Shown here one piece after another: positions 17,190 through 25,343 of a stretch of 64,000 nt of DNA (positions are counted from its first letter, which is position 1; the number at the start of each line of letters is the position of its first letter). The stretch is from Aquisalinus flavus (GTDB lineage: Bacteria > Pseudomonadota > Alphaproteobacteria > Caulobacterales > Parvularculaceae): positions 768,409-832,408 of the forward strand of contig NZ_CP042288.1 of NCBI RefSeq assembly GCF_022559625.1, read 5' to 3'. The notes beneath the pieces were generated by a model. It was not told the origin of the DNA. It saw only the letters and a list, made by a program, of their open reading frames with translations, and did no database searches. The translations under genes were made by a program, and so were the position numbers.

Positions 17190-20100
17190 CTATGCGGGTT
17201 CAGTTGCAGCGACGAAGCCGTCGATCAGTTTGGCAAATTCCTGTTCCATCTCGAAGACGCCGCGGAATTCGGTGAAGGCCCAGCGGCCATAGAAGCCATG
17301 ATTGTTGACGCCGGGCACCCAGAGCTTCTTCATGGTCTCGGCCTTTTGCACGGCTTTTTCATCGCGCAGGCCCTTGACCTCCATGATGATGTTGAGCGGA
17401 TCGTCAGGGCCGTGGCCATCATTAACCCGAACGATGAAGTCGGGGATATATTTGTGGGTCTCCGGCCCGAAGCGATAGGGCACCTCGAAGCCCAGCCCCT
17501 GGTTCTTGACATAGGCGAGCACGCGCGGATGGTCCTCGGCGACGCGGGCAAGCTCGCCCTCCCAGGTGGAGTCCTCGACCACATGGCTGACATGGCATTT
17601 GCGCGGATCGGTGGCAAAGCAGGTCTTCGAGGTGGTTAAATTGACGAAGCGCGTGTCGCCGCGCGGGTTGAAGGCGTTGAGAATGACGGAGACGGAGGCC
17701 TCGCCGGTATTTTCCGGCTGGCAGGCCATATAGATCTTCTCGGCGACTTCATCGATGATGCCGGGCCATGTGGCCATATGCGGTTCGGTGCCGGCGCATT
17801 GCAGATAGCCGCCATCCAGCCATTCCAGCACGATGCGCTTGACCTGCGGGAACAGGTTCATGTTCAGCGCCTGGCCCTCCCTGGGGAATTTCGTCATCAG
17901 CAGGTGTTTGGCGATGCGATAGGCGATGGAGCTGGGGCGGCGGAACTCGTCGCGGTGATTGTCGGGCGAGAAGGTCTCCTGCTGGCCGACCACGCCGGAC
18001 ATGCGGGTGCGTGTCGGGCCGACCCGTTCCGGCGTCAGGGGGTAGACGGAACCATCGGTGAATTTCGCCGTGATGCGCTGGCCCGGCAGCTCGGTGCGAT
18101 AGCCATCGACCCGCGGGAAGGAAATCGCCAGCTTTTCGCGGTCCTTGACGGCGCGCACGCGGGTGACCGGTTTGGGCGCCGAGGGCAGGGCGATGGTCGG
18201 CTTGGCGGTGAAGTCGAAGGGGATGCCCATAATGTCGGCATATTCGACATCGAACAGGCCGTTCTCGTTCAGCTCATAGGATTTGCGCCGCAGGCCACGG
18301 CCGACGACCTGCTCGCACAAGAGCTGGGTGCCGAAGGCGCGCACGCCGAGAATATGGGTGACGGTATTGGCGTCCCAGCCTTCGGTCAGCATGGAGACGG
18401 AGATGACGCAGCGGATCGAGCCGCCGAGCTTGCCCTTCTCGCCGACGGTGTTCATGACCTCGCGCAGGAGCTGTTCGTCGGAGATTTTCTTTGCCGCTTC
18501 AGCCCCGTCGCGCTCGCCGACTTCCTTGCGGAACTGCTCGATCTCCGGCGCCATGGCGTCCTTGAAGGTCTTGTCGATGGCCCCTTCGCCGCTCTCGAAC
18601 TGGGCGCTGTCGATGATCAGCGTGTTGGGCTTGGGATGGCGTGTTCTGTGTTCGTCGTAATTGCTGAACATTGGCAGCTGCCCGACGTGAACTTCCCCCT
18701 TGGTCTCGTCCGTTTCCGGGATCTCGTAGCCGGCGATCCAGTCATGGATCAGCCGCGAGGTTGAGGTGTTATTGCAGACGACGATAAAGACCGGCGGCAC
18801 CTCATGGCCGGCGGCCTGCCATTGCGCATCCACCTTCACATAATGGGAGTACATACTCTCCATGGCGGTGATCAGCGGGGTGATCTTGTTGAGGTCGGAC
18901 GGGGTGTAGCCACCGCTCTTGCCGACACCCTTCTTGGGCAGCTTCTTGCCGATATGCTCCCACAGATTGCGATAGACCGGCTTGCCGTCGACGGTGGGCA
19001 TATTGTCGAGCACCGGTACCCGCGGCAGCTTGACGATGCCGCATTCGATGGCGTCCATCAGCGAGAAGTCGGAGATTGTCCAGGGGAACAGCGTGCCTTC
19101 CGGATAGCCGGAGCCTGACAGGAAGAAGGGCGTGGCCGAGAGGTCGTAGACGCCGCGAATGCCGAGCTTGCGCTTGACGGCCTCGATCCCTGAAATCCAC
19201 AGATGGGCGGCCTTGTTGTTTTCCTGGGCGGTCTTCCTGTCATCGCCTTTCAGATCATCTTCGTCGGCGGACCCCTCGCGCCGGCGATAGCAATGATGCG
19301 CCTCGTCATTGATGACCATGATGCCACGCTTGCCCATCAGGTCGCCGACGGCGCGGCGGAGCATTTCGCCTTCGGTCTCCAGAGTGTCGATCTTCTCTTC
19401 CCGGCGGCCTTCAATCGCCCCGCGCGTGCCCTTGGAGAGCCTGGTTTTCTCGCGGCGCTGGAAGGCGTGGTAATTGGTGATGACGATCTTGGCCTGGCCC
19501 ATATCCGGCAGCAGGTCCATCGGCAGCAGCTCTCGGGTCTTGTAGTAGCTGTCCGGATCATTGGGCTGCAGCACCCGCAGGCGGTCGCGGATGGTGATGC
19601 CGGGCGTGATGATCAGGAAGGAGTCCGTATAGGTCCGCGAGCCCTTGGAGCGTACGGCGTTGACCGTCTGCCAGGCCATCAGCATCGCCATGACAGTTGT
19701 CTTGCCGGCGCCGGTCGCCATCTTCATGGCGATCCTGAGCAGCTCCGGATTGGCCTCTTCATTGCCGCCCTTGATGTGGTCCCAGATATGGGCATAGCGC
19801 TTCTGATTGCGCGCGACTTCGGTGAGCCAGATCACTGTCTCCACCGCCTCGCGCTGGCAGAAGAAGGGCCGTTTGTCTTCGTACTGATGCTCGCGCCAGT
19901 GGCGCAGCAGCTTGGCTGTGGCGGGCGTCACGCCCCACTGGTCGGAACTCGGCAGGTTGCGCCAGGAGGTAACGTGCTGGCGGATCTCGTTGATGATCGG
20001 TGTCGGGTCTAGATTGCCGAGTTCCTCGACCAGCATGTCCTGCTGCTGGTCAGCCTTCCTGCCGCGTCTGGCTTTCGGCACCGGCGTTACATCCGCGCAC

Positions 20101-20225
20101 TTCCGGCGGCTCGCGATCGGTGCCTTGTTGCGTGGCTGGCCGTTCTCGTCGAGATCGTGATGCCGCGACGGCTCCTCATAGGGAGAGTTCAGAATCGGAT
20201 GTTTGAAAAAGTCGTAGTCGTCCAT
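17190..20225 (-). CDS. Type III-like restriction enzyme, helicase-nuclease Res subunit
   Basis: This 1011-residue DEAD/DEAH-type ATPase has a C-terminal nuclease. The start is placed at the ATG at 20225 (MDDYDFFKHPILNSP), preceded by GAGGG; an in-frame extension upstream is unsupported. Visible are Walker A (MATGAGKTTVMAM), Walker B-like INDEAHHCY, DLSATPFF, the helicase C-terminal motif VVGRGLRRKSYE and, near residues 940–965, PDFIVRV … IIMEVKG, a PD-(D/E)xK nuclease signature. It should cleave DNA lacking the modification made by the downstream methylase. The pair forms a complete two-gene restriction operon. Confidence 0.92.
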   Translation of the reverse strand: MDDYDFFKHPILNSPYEEPSRHHDLDENGQPRNKAPIASRRKCADVTPVPKARRGRKADQQQDMLVEELGNLDPTPIINEIRQHVTSWRNLPSSDQWGVTPATAKLLRHWREHQYEDKRPFFCQREAVETVIWLTEVARNQKRYAHIWDHIKGGNEEANPELLRIAMKMATGAGKTTVMAMLMAWQTVNAVRSKGSRTYTDSFLIITPGITIRDRLRVLQPNDPDSYYKTRELLPMDLLPDMGQAKIVITNYHAFQRREKTRLSKGTRGAIEGRREEKIDTLETEGEMLRRAVGDLMGKRGIMVINDEAHHCYRRREGSADEDDLKGDDRKTAQENNKAAHLWISGIEAVKRKLGIRGVYDLSATPFFLSGSGYPEGTLFPWTISDFSLMDAIECGIVKLPRVPVLDNMPTVDGKPVYRNLWEHIGKKLPKKGVGKSGGYTPSDLNKITPLITAMESMYSHYVKVDAQWQAAGHEVPPVFIVVCNNTSTSRLIHDWIAGYEIPETDETKGEVHVGQLPMFSNYDEHRTRHPKPNTLIIDSAQFESGEGAIDKTFKDAMAPEIEQFRKEVGERDGAEAAKKISDEQLLREVMNTVGEKGKLGGSIRCVISVSMLTEGWDANTVTHILGVRAFGTQLLCEQVVGRGLRRKSYELNENGLFDVEYADIMGIPFDFTAKPTIALPSAPKPVTRVRAVKDREKLAISFPRVDGYRTELPGQRITAKFTDGSVYPLTPERVGPTRTRMSGVVGQQETFSPDNHRDEFRRPSSIAYRIAKHLLMTKFPREGQALNMNLFPQVKRIVLEWLDGGYLQCAGTEPHMATWPGIIDEVAEKIYMACQPENTGEASVSVILNAFNPRGDTRFVNLTTSKTCFATDPRKCHVSHVVEDSTWEGELARVAEDHPRVLAYVKNQGLGFEVPYRFGPETHKYIPDFIVRVNDGHGPDDPLNIIMEVKGLRDEKAVQKAETMKKLWVPGVNNHGFYGRWAFTEFRGVFEMEQEFAKLIDGFVAATEPA

Positions 20226-20327
20226 GCCCCGCCACCCTCGGTAGAGCGGTACCATCCATGAATTTGCTGGCGGGTACAAGCATCACAACCAGGCTTTCAA
20301 ACCCAATATCGATCTAACCGGGGCCGA

Positions 20328-21509
20328 CTACTGGCTGGTAGAAAGGGAGTAGAGCCCGCTGGACGGGCTGCCGGATGGCACGCCGTCGATCCAGGTCTCG
20401 AGGATGTCCAGCTTGTCATTCACGGCGACGAGGCTAGCCTTCTTGCCCGGTGCGATCGTGCCGATCTGCCGGTCGAGGCCGAGAAAGGCTGCCGGGTTTG
20501 CCGAGGCCATGCGCACCGCGTCGATCAGGCCGACCTCGTCAAAGGCGGCGCCATTGCGCACGGCGCGATCCATGGACAGGTCGGAGCCGGCCAGCGTGCC
20601 TTCCTCATTGACGCAGACACCGTTCTCAACCCTGATCTGGCGGCCTTGCAGGGCGAAAGACTTGTCGGTCATGCCCACGCTTGGCATGGCGTCGGTGACG
20701 AGGATGTACTTGTCCAGCGACTTGGCGCGAAAGGCGATGCGCAGGACCGCCGGTGCGACGTGAATATTGTCGAGGATCAGGCCGCACCAGCTCTCTGCAT
20801 CGTCCAGCGCCGTGCCGACGACGCCGGGCTCCCGCGCCGTGATCGACGACATGGCGTTGAACAGATGGGTGAACCCGGTCGCGCCATGGTCGAGGGCTGC
20901 CCGTGTTTGCGCGTGATCTGCATTGCTATGGCCGAGGCTGACGACGATGCCGCGCTCCGTCAGCCGGCGGATCAGTGCCGGCGCGATCTGTTCCGGCGCG
21001 ACGGTCATCATCGTGACGCCCTGCGGCAATGGCGTCAGCACGTCCAGATGCTGTTCCTGCAAGGTCAGGAATTTATCGGGATCGTGAATGCCCTTGCGGT
21101 CGCTGGAGAGGAACGGCCCTTCGAGATGAATCCCGAGAACGCCCGGCACCCCTTCTTCCATGGCGTGTGCCGTCGCTGACAGGGCGGCGGCGACGACATC
21201 GAGGTCGTCACTGATAAGGGTGGGCAGAAAACCGGTCGTGCCGAATTGCCGGTGGGCAGCGCCGATCTGCCGGATCGTCTCGACCGTCGGCGCATCGTTG
21301 AACAACACGCCCCCACCGCCATTCACCTGAATATCGATGAAGCCCGGCAGCACTGTCGCGCCGCCAAGGTCGTGGCGATCACTGTCATCGGGAATATCGG
21401 ACTCCGCGATAATGTCCGTAATCAGACCATCCTCTATCAGGACGGCCATCCCGCTCAGGAACTGCCTGTCGGCGAGGATGGTCCCGTTCCATAGCGCAGC
21501 CCGGCTCAT
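20328..21509 (-). CDS. nagA: N-acetylglucosamine-6-phosphate deacetylase
   Basis: This is a 393-residue amidohydrolase. It removes acetate from GlcNAc-6-phosphate, giving glucosamine-6-phosphate. Signatures are GFIDIQVNGGGGV, HLEGPFLSSDRKG with the metal-binding Glu, SLGHSNADH, THLFNAMSS and VTDAMPS with the catalytic Asp. Length is normal. Its ATG overlaps the stop of the upstream sugar-isomerase gene by four bases (ATGA), so the two are one operon read toward the defence island. Its substrate comes from the PTS transporter encoded on the other side of the divergent promoter. Confidence 0.96.
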   Translation of the reverse strand: MSRAALWNGTILADRQFLSGMAVLIEDGLITDIIAESDIPDDSDRHDLGGATVLPGFIDIQVNGGGGVLFNDAPTVETIRQIGAAHRQFGTTGFLPTLISDDLDVVAAALSATAHAMEEGVPGVLGIHLEGPFLSSDRKGIHDPDKFLTLQEQHLDVLTPLPQGVTMMTVAPEQIAPALIRRLTERGIVVSLGHSNADHAQTRAALDHGATGFTHLFNAMSSITAREPGVVGTALDDAESWCGLILDNIHVAPAVLRIAFRAKSLDKYILVTDAMPSVGMTDKSFALQGRQIRVENGVCVNEEGTLAGSDLSMDRAVRNGAAFDEVGLIDAVRMASANPAAFLGLDRQIGTIAPGKKASLVAVNDKLDILETWIDGVPSGSPSSGLYSLSTSQ

Positions 21510-22561
21510 ACCGTCTCCGTCACTTTCGACAGGTGCGGCGGCGTGTCGGGGTGGTGCCCGCGCAGGATAGAAAGCGTGTTGGCCATGCGGTAGAAGCTCT
21601 GGATCATCAGCATGGGTTCTATCGACGGGTCGGCATCGAGGGAAGGGAGGGGCGTGATGCCGTCGCCGTCGACACCGGCAGCAAATATGGAAGCGCCGTG
21701 GCCGGATAACCGCTCCAGCACCTGTTTCATGGCGCCATGGGTCGCGTCGCGCTGTGCCAGGGCAAGGACGGGATATCCCGGGCGCACCAGTGCCGCCGGT
21801 CCGTGCAGCACTTCTGCGGCGCTATAGGCTTCGGCATGAAGTGAGGATGTTTCCTTCAGTTTGAGGGCGGCCTCGCGCGCGCAGCCATAACCGATGCCGC
21901 GTCCCAGAACGAAGGTGCTGCCGGCCGGTTGGAGTGCCTCGGCAGCGGCCGACCAGTCCAGTTCCCAGGCGCGGGCGAAGTGCTCCGGCAAGCCAGCCAG
22001 CGCCGCGGCGAGGGCCCTGTCATTGGACCAGTCAGCGACAAGGCGGGCGAGGCCGGCCAGGGATGAAAGATAGGATTTGGTCGCGGCGACGCTCTTCTCC
22101 TGACCGGCGCACAGGGGAAGGGTCGTATCGGCCATGGCGGCGAGGGGAGAATCCTCGGCATTCACCAGAGCGATCAGATGGGAGCCGGCGGCCTTCAGCG
22201 CCCTGGCTGACGCGAGCAGGTCGGGGCTTTGTCCGGACTGGGATATGGCAATGCATACCGTGCCGGTCGCCTTCACCGACTTGCCGTAGAGCGAGCTGAC
22301 GGACGGACCGACCGGACTGACAGGGATGCCGAGGCGCGTCTCGATGAGATATTTACCGTACACGCCCGCATGATCGGAACTGCCACGGGCGCAGGTGAAG
22401 ACGAGGGATGGATCGAGGTCGCGCAACATCGCGCCCAGCCCGGCGCTGGCTCTCGCATTGCGGTCGAACTGCGCGGCGACCACGTCCGCCGTCTCTGCGG
22501 CCTCGCGATACATCAGGCTGTCCGTTATCGCGGGCTCGGTCTGTTCCAGGGGAAAACTCAT
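21506..22561 (-). CDS. Glucosamine-6-phosphate deaminase, SIS-domain type (NagB-II)
   Basis: This 351-residue protein has two SIS domains (sugar isomerase fold): FTCARGSSDHAGVYGKYLIE, CIAISQSGQSPDLL and the second-domain segment LGRGIGYGCAREAALKLKE with ETSSLHAEAYSAAEVLHGP. It lacks the N-terminal glutaminase of GlmS, so by family it acts as the alternative deaminase NagB-II, converting glucosamine-6-phosphate to fructose-6-phosphate and ammonia. The adjacent nagA supports this. It is the first gene of the minus-strand nag operon, and its promoter is shared back-to-back with the PTS operon. Confidence 0.9.
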   Translation of the reverse strand: MSFPLEQTEPAITDSLMYREAAETADVVAAQFDRNARASAGLGAMLRDLDPSLVFTCARGSSDHAGVYGKYLIETRLGIPVSPVGPSVSSLYGKSVKATGTVCIAISQSGQSPDLLASARALKAAGSHLIALVNAEDSPLAAMADTTLPLCAGQEKSVAATKSYLSSLAGLARLVADWSNDRALAAALAGLPEHFARAWELDWSAAAEALQPAGSTFVLGRGIGYGCAREAALKLKETSSLHAEAYSAAEVLHGPAALVRPGYPVLALAQRDATHGAMKQVLERLSGHGASIFAAGVDGDGITPLPSLDADPSIEPMLMIQSFYRMANTLSILRGHHPDTPPHLSKVTETV

Positions 22562-22648
22562 CGGTTACAATCCATGTCGGCACGATCGGAAAAGCGTCTA
22601 GTCCGGTGCGTGTTTCGGGTCTGGCCCGTCTTTGCGAAAAAGTTATAC

Positions 22649-22736
22649 AATGGTATCTTATTTTTTTGAAAATGTCCACAATTCAGGATATATTCCGGGA
22701 AATTTGCCGTATAGTATAGAACAGGTACAATACCAA
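22649..22736. promoter_or_regulatory. Candidate operators between the divergent nag operons
   Basis: The 243 bases between nagB-II and the PTS fusion gene contain AATGGTATCTT at 22649–22659 and GGTACAATACCAA at 22724–22736. Both carry TGGTAT-type half-sites; the second is near-palindromic (GGTA-n3-TACC). The same half-site recurs upstream of the GH20 gene (29106–29120, 29245–29269). GntR/HutC-family amino-sugar regulators such as B. subtilis YvoA/NagR use TGGTATA-containing sites, and a gene for such a regulator is in this locus, so regulation by it is a reasonable inference. Confidence 0.5.
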
Positions 22737-22804
22737 TTTGACTATCACAGACTGGAAGGGCGAACGGATGGGGCAGGATGGCGAGCGCTGAAACTGGAGG
22801 GGTG

Positions 22805-25333
22805 ATGATCCTTGCGCCGGTTTCCGGCTGGTTCGGGCCTCTGGCCGAAGCGCCGGACCCGGTCTTCGCCGAGGGCATGATGGGCGCGGGCGGTCTTGTC
22901 GATCCCATTGCCGGGGAACTGCGCGCACCGTGCGACGGCGTGATCCTGACCGTGCCCGGCAGCTTGCATGCTGTCACCCTGCGCGGCGGAAACGGGGCGG
23001 AAATCCTTCTTCATGTGGGCATCGAGACCGTCGCGCTTCAGGGGAGGGGTTTTACAGCCCATGTGAGCGAGGGGGATAAGGTTTCGGCGGGCGACCTGCT
23101 GCTGTCCTTCGATCTCGATATCCTGGCCGACCACGCCACCAGTCTGCAGACCCCTGTCGTTGTCGCCAATCAGGATGAGGGCTATAGCCTGTCGCAGATG
23201 GCCGCGCCCGGCCCGGTCAACGTGGGCGATCCGCTGTTCACGGTCATGCGGTCCGCGGCGCCCCGGCAGGCTCAGCCAGCCGCGGCGGCGGGGTCATCGG
23301 TAAACGACGACGTGCTGGTCCTGCTCGCTAACGGCATTCATGCCCGTCCTGCGGCACGGCTTGCGGACCTGGCAAAGCAGTTCGAGGCGCGCGGCTGGCT
23401 GGTGCGCGCCGGCAAGCGGGGCAATGTCCGCAGTCCGGTCGCGCTCATGACTCTCGGCATCGGCCATGGCGATATGGTCGGTATTGAAACCACGGGAGCA
23501 GATGCCGGCGCCCTGATGTCAGCGCTGAAGCAGGCCATAGAGGCAGGGCTCGGCGAAATCACCGTCCCGTTGCGCAGCGCTGGTTCCGATATGGACGAAG
23601 CCCGGGGCACGCGGCCCGATGCCATCGCCCTCGATGGCACGTCAATGATTGCCGGCGTCAGCGCCGCACCCGGACTCGTCATCGGTCCGGTTAAGGGCTT
23701 TGAAGACCAGGCCGCCGATATTGCCGAGATGGGGCAAGGCGTCGGGATCGAGCGGGCGGCGCTCAGTGAGGCGACCGCACAGGTCAGCGCGACTATCGGC
23801 GACAGGCTGGAGCGCGCGAAGGGTCAGGAAGCGGAGATCCTCCGTGCCCATCTGGTCCTGCTGGATGACGAAACCCTGACCGAACAAGCGATGGCTCTCG
23901 TCGGTGAGGGGAAGTCGGCCGCCTTTGCCTGGCATAGCGCCATTCAACGGCAGGTGAAGGCGCTGAAGGCACTCGATGATGCATTGCTGGTCGAGCGGGC
24001 CGACGATCTGTCCGATCTCGAATCGCAGGTGATTGCCGCGATTGCAGGCGGGCGGAGCGATGGCGCCGCCTCGTGCCACGGTGCGATTATCGTGGCGGAG
24101 GAGCTTTATCCCTCGCAATTCCTGGTTCTGGCGGAGGCCGGTGCGGCGGGGATCTGTCTGACCGGGGGCGGAGCGACCTCGCATGTTGCCATTCTTGCCG
24201 CCGAAAAGGGCATCCCCGCTCTGGTCGCCGCTGATCGCGGCGCCCTGACGATTCCGGATGGCACGCCGGTCATTCTCAGTTGCGATACGGGCATGATGCA
24301 TGTGGCGCCGCGTCCGGACATCCTTGCCGAAACCGAACAAGGCATCGCCCGCAGACAGTCCAACATGGCCAAAGCCGCGGTAAACGCGGCGGAGCCGGCG
24401 ATGACGCAGGACGGGCACAGGATCGAGGTTTTCGCCAATCTGGGCGGCGGGCAGGGCGCAAGGGACGCTGTTGCCAATGGCGCCGAGGGGTGCGGCCTGT
24501 TGCGTACGGAGTTTCTCTACATGAGCCGCGCGACGCCACCCGGCGAAGACGAACAGGCTGCAGCCTACCAGGCGATTGCCGATGATCTCGACGGGCGCCC
24601 GCTGGTGATCCGCACGCTCGACATCGGCGGGGACAAGCCGGCATCGTTTGTCCGGTTTCCGAAGGAAGATAATCCAGCCCTTGGACTGCGCGGTGTACGG
24701 CTGACGCTGCGCCGGCGTGATCTTCTGGAGACGCAGCTGCGCGCGATCCTGCGGGTGAAGAGCGCGAACCCGATCCAGATCATGCTGCCCATGGTGACGT
24801 CCATCGACGAAGTCGCCGCCGTGCGGGAGGTGCTGCGGTCGCTTGAAGCGGGAGCAGGCGCAAGCCGGTCCCTGCCGCTCGGCATCATGGTCGAAACGCC
24901 GGCCTCAGCCGTCACGGCCCGGGCATTGGCACCGCATGTCGATTTCTTTTCCATCGGCACGAATGACCTGACCCAGTATGCGCTGGCCATGGATCGTGGC
25001 AACCCGCAGCTCGCCGCGCAGGTCGACAGTTTCCACCCGGCCGTGCTGAACCTGATCGCGATGACAGCCGAGGCCGGGGCGGCCCATGGAAAATGGGTTG
25101 GCGTGTGCGGATCGATGGCTTCTCACCCGCTCGCCGCCCCCGTGCTGGCCGGGATGGGGGTGACCGAGCTGTCGGCTACCATCCGCAGTGTTCCGGTGAT
25201 CAAGGCGGTGCTGCGCAGCGTCACCATGGAAGACTGTCGCGCCCTTGCCGGGACCGCGCTGGAAATGGAAAGCGCCGACGCGGTAAGGGCGCATATTTTA
25301 TCGGTCTGGCCGCATCTGCGGGACTGGATGTAA
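22805..25333 (+). CDS. PTS EIIA–HPr–enzyme I fusion protein
   Basis: This 842-residue cytoplasmic phosphotransferase combines three PTS proteins. An EIIA(Glc)-type domain occupies residues 1–145, with the active His near residue 70 in ILLHVGIETV. HPr follows at about 165–255, with His near 179 in NGIHARPA. Enzyme I spans about 275–840, with the phospho-His near 460 in GGGATSHVAI, a PEP-binding region and the terminal Cys in VGVCGSMAS. It passes phosphate from PEP to the EIIB domain of the next gene's product. The frame is also open from an ATG at 22778, but GGAGG at 22796–22800 is suitably placed only for the ATG at 22805, where homology (MILAPVSGW) also begins. Confidence 0.93.
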   Translation: MILAPVSGWFGPLAEAPDPVFAEGMMGAGGLVDPIAGELRAPCDGVILTVPGSLHAVTLRGGNGAEILLHVGIETVALQGRGFTAHVSEGDKVSAGDLLLSFDLDILADHATSLQTPVVVANQDEGYSLSQMAAPGPVNVGDPLFTVMRSAAPRQAQPAAAAGSSVNDDVLVLLANGIHARPAARLADLAKQFEARGWLVRAGKRGNVRSPVALMTLGIGHGDMVGIETTGADAGALMSALKQAIEAGLGEITVPLRSAGSDMDEARGTRPDAIALDGTSMIAGVSAAPGLVIGPVKGFEDQAADIAEMGQGVGIERAALSEATAQVSATIGDRLERAKGQEAEILRAHLVLLDDETLTEQAMALVGEGKSAAFAWHSAIQRQVKALKALDDALLVERADDLSDLESQVIAAIAGGRSDGAASCHGAIIVAEELYPSQFLVLAEAGAAGICLTGGGATSHVAILAAEKGIPALVAADRGALTIPDGTPVILSCDTGMMHVAPRPDILAETEQGIARRQSNMAKAAVNAAEPAMTQDGHRIEVFANLGGGQGARDAVANGAEGCGLLRTEFLYMSRATPPGEDEQAAAYQAIADDLDGRPLVIRTLDIGGDKPASFVRFPKEDNPALGLRGVRLTLRRRDLLETQLRAILRVKSANPIQIMLPMVTSIDEVAAVREVLRSLEAGAGASRSLPLGIMVETPASAVTARALAPHVDFFSIGTNDLTQYALAMDRGNPQLAAQVDSFHPAVLNLIAMTAEAGAAHGKWVGVCGSMASHPLAAPVLAGMGVTELSATIRSVPVIKAVLRSVTMEDCRALAGTALEMESADAVRAHILSVWPHLRDWM

Positions 25334-25343
25334 GGAGACTGCC

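Noticed and set aside
10160-20327. Integrated element with attachment repeats at tRNA-Phe
   Set aside because: No integrase gene and no visible second copy of the tRNA 3' end near the right border, so a site-specific element cannot be claimed.
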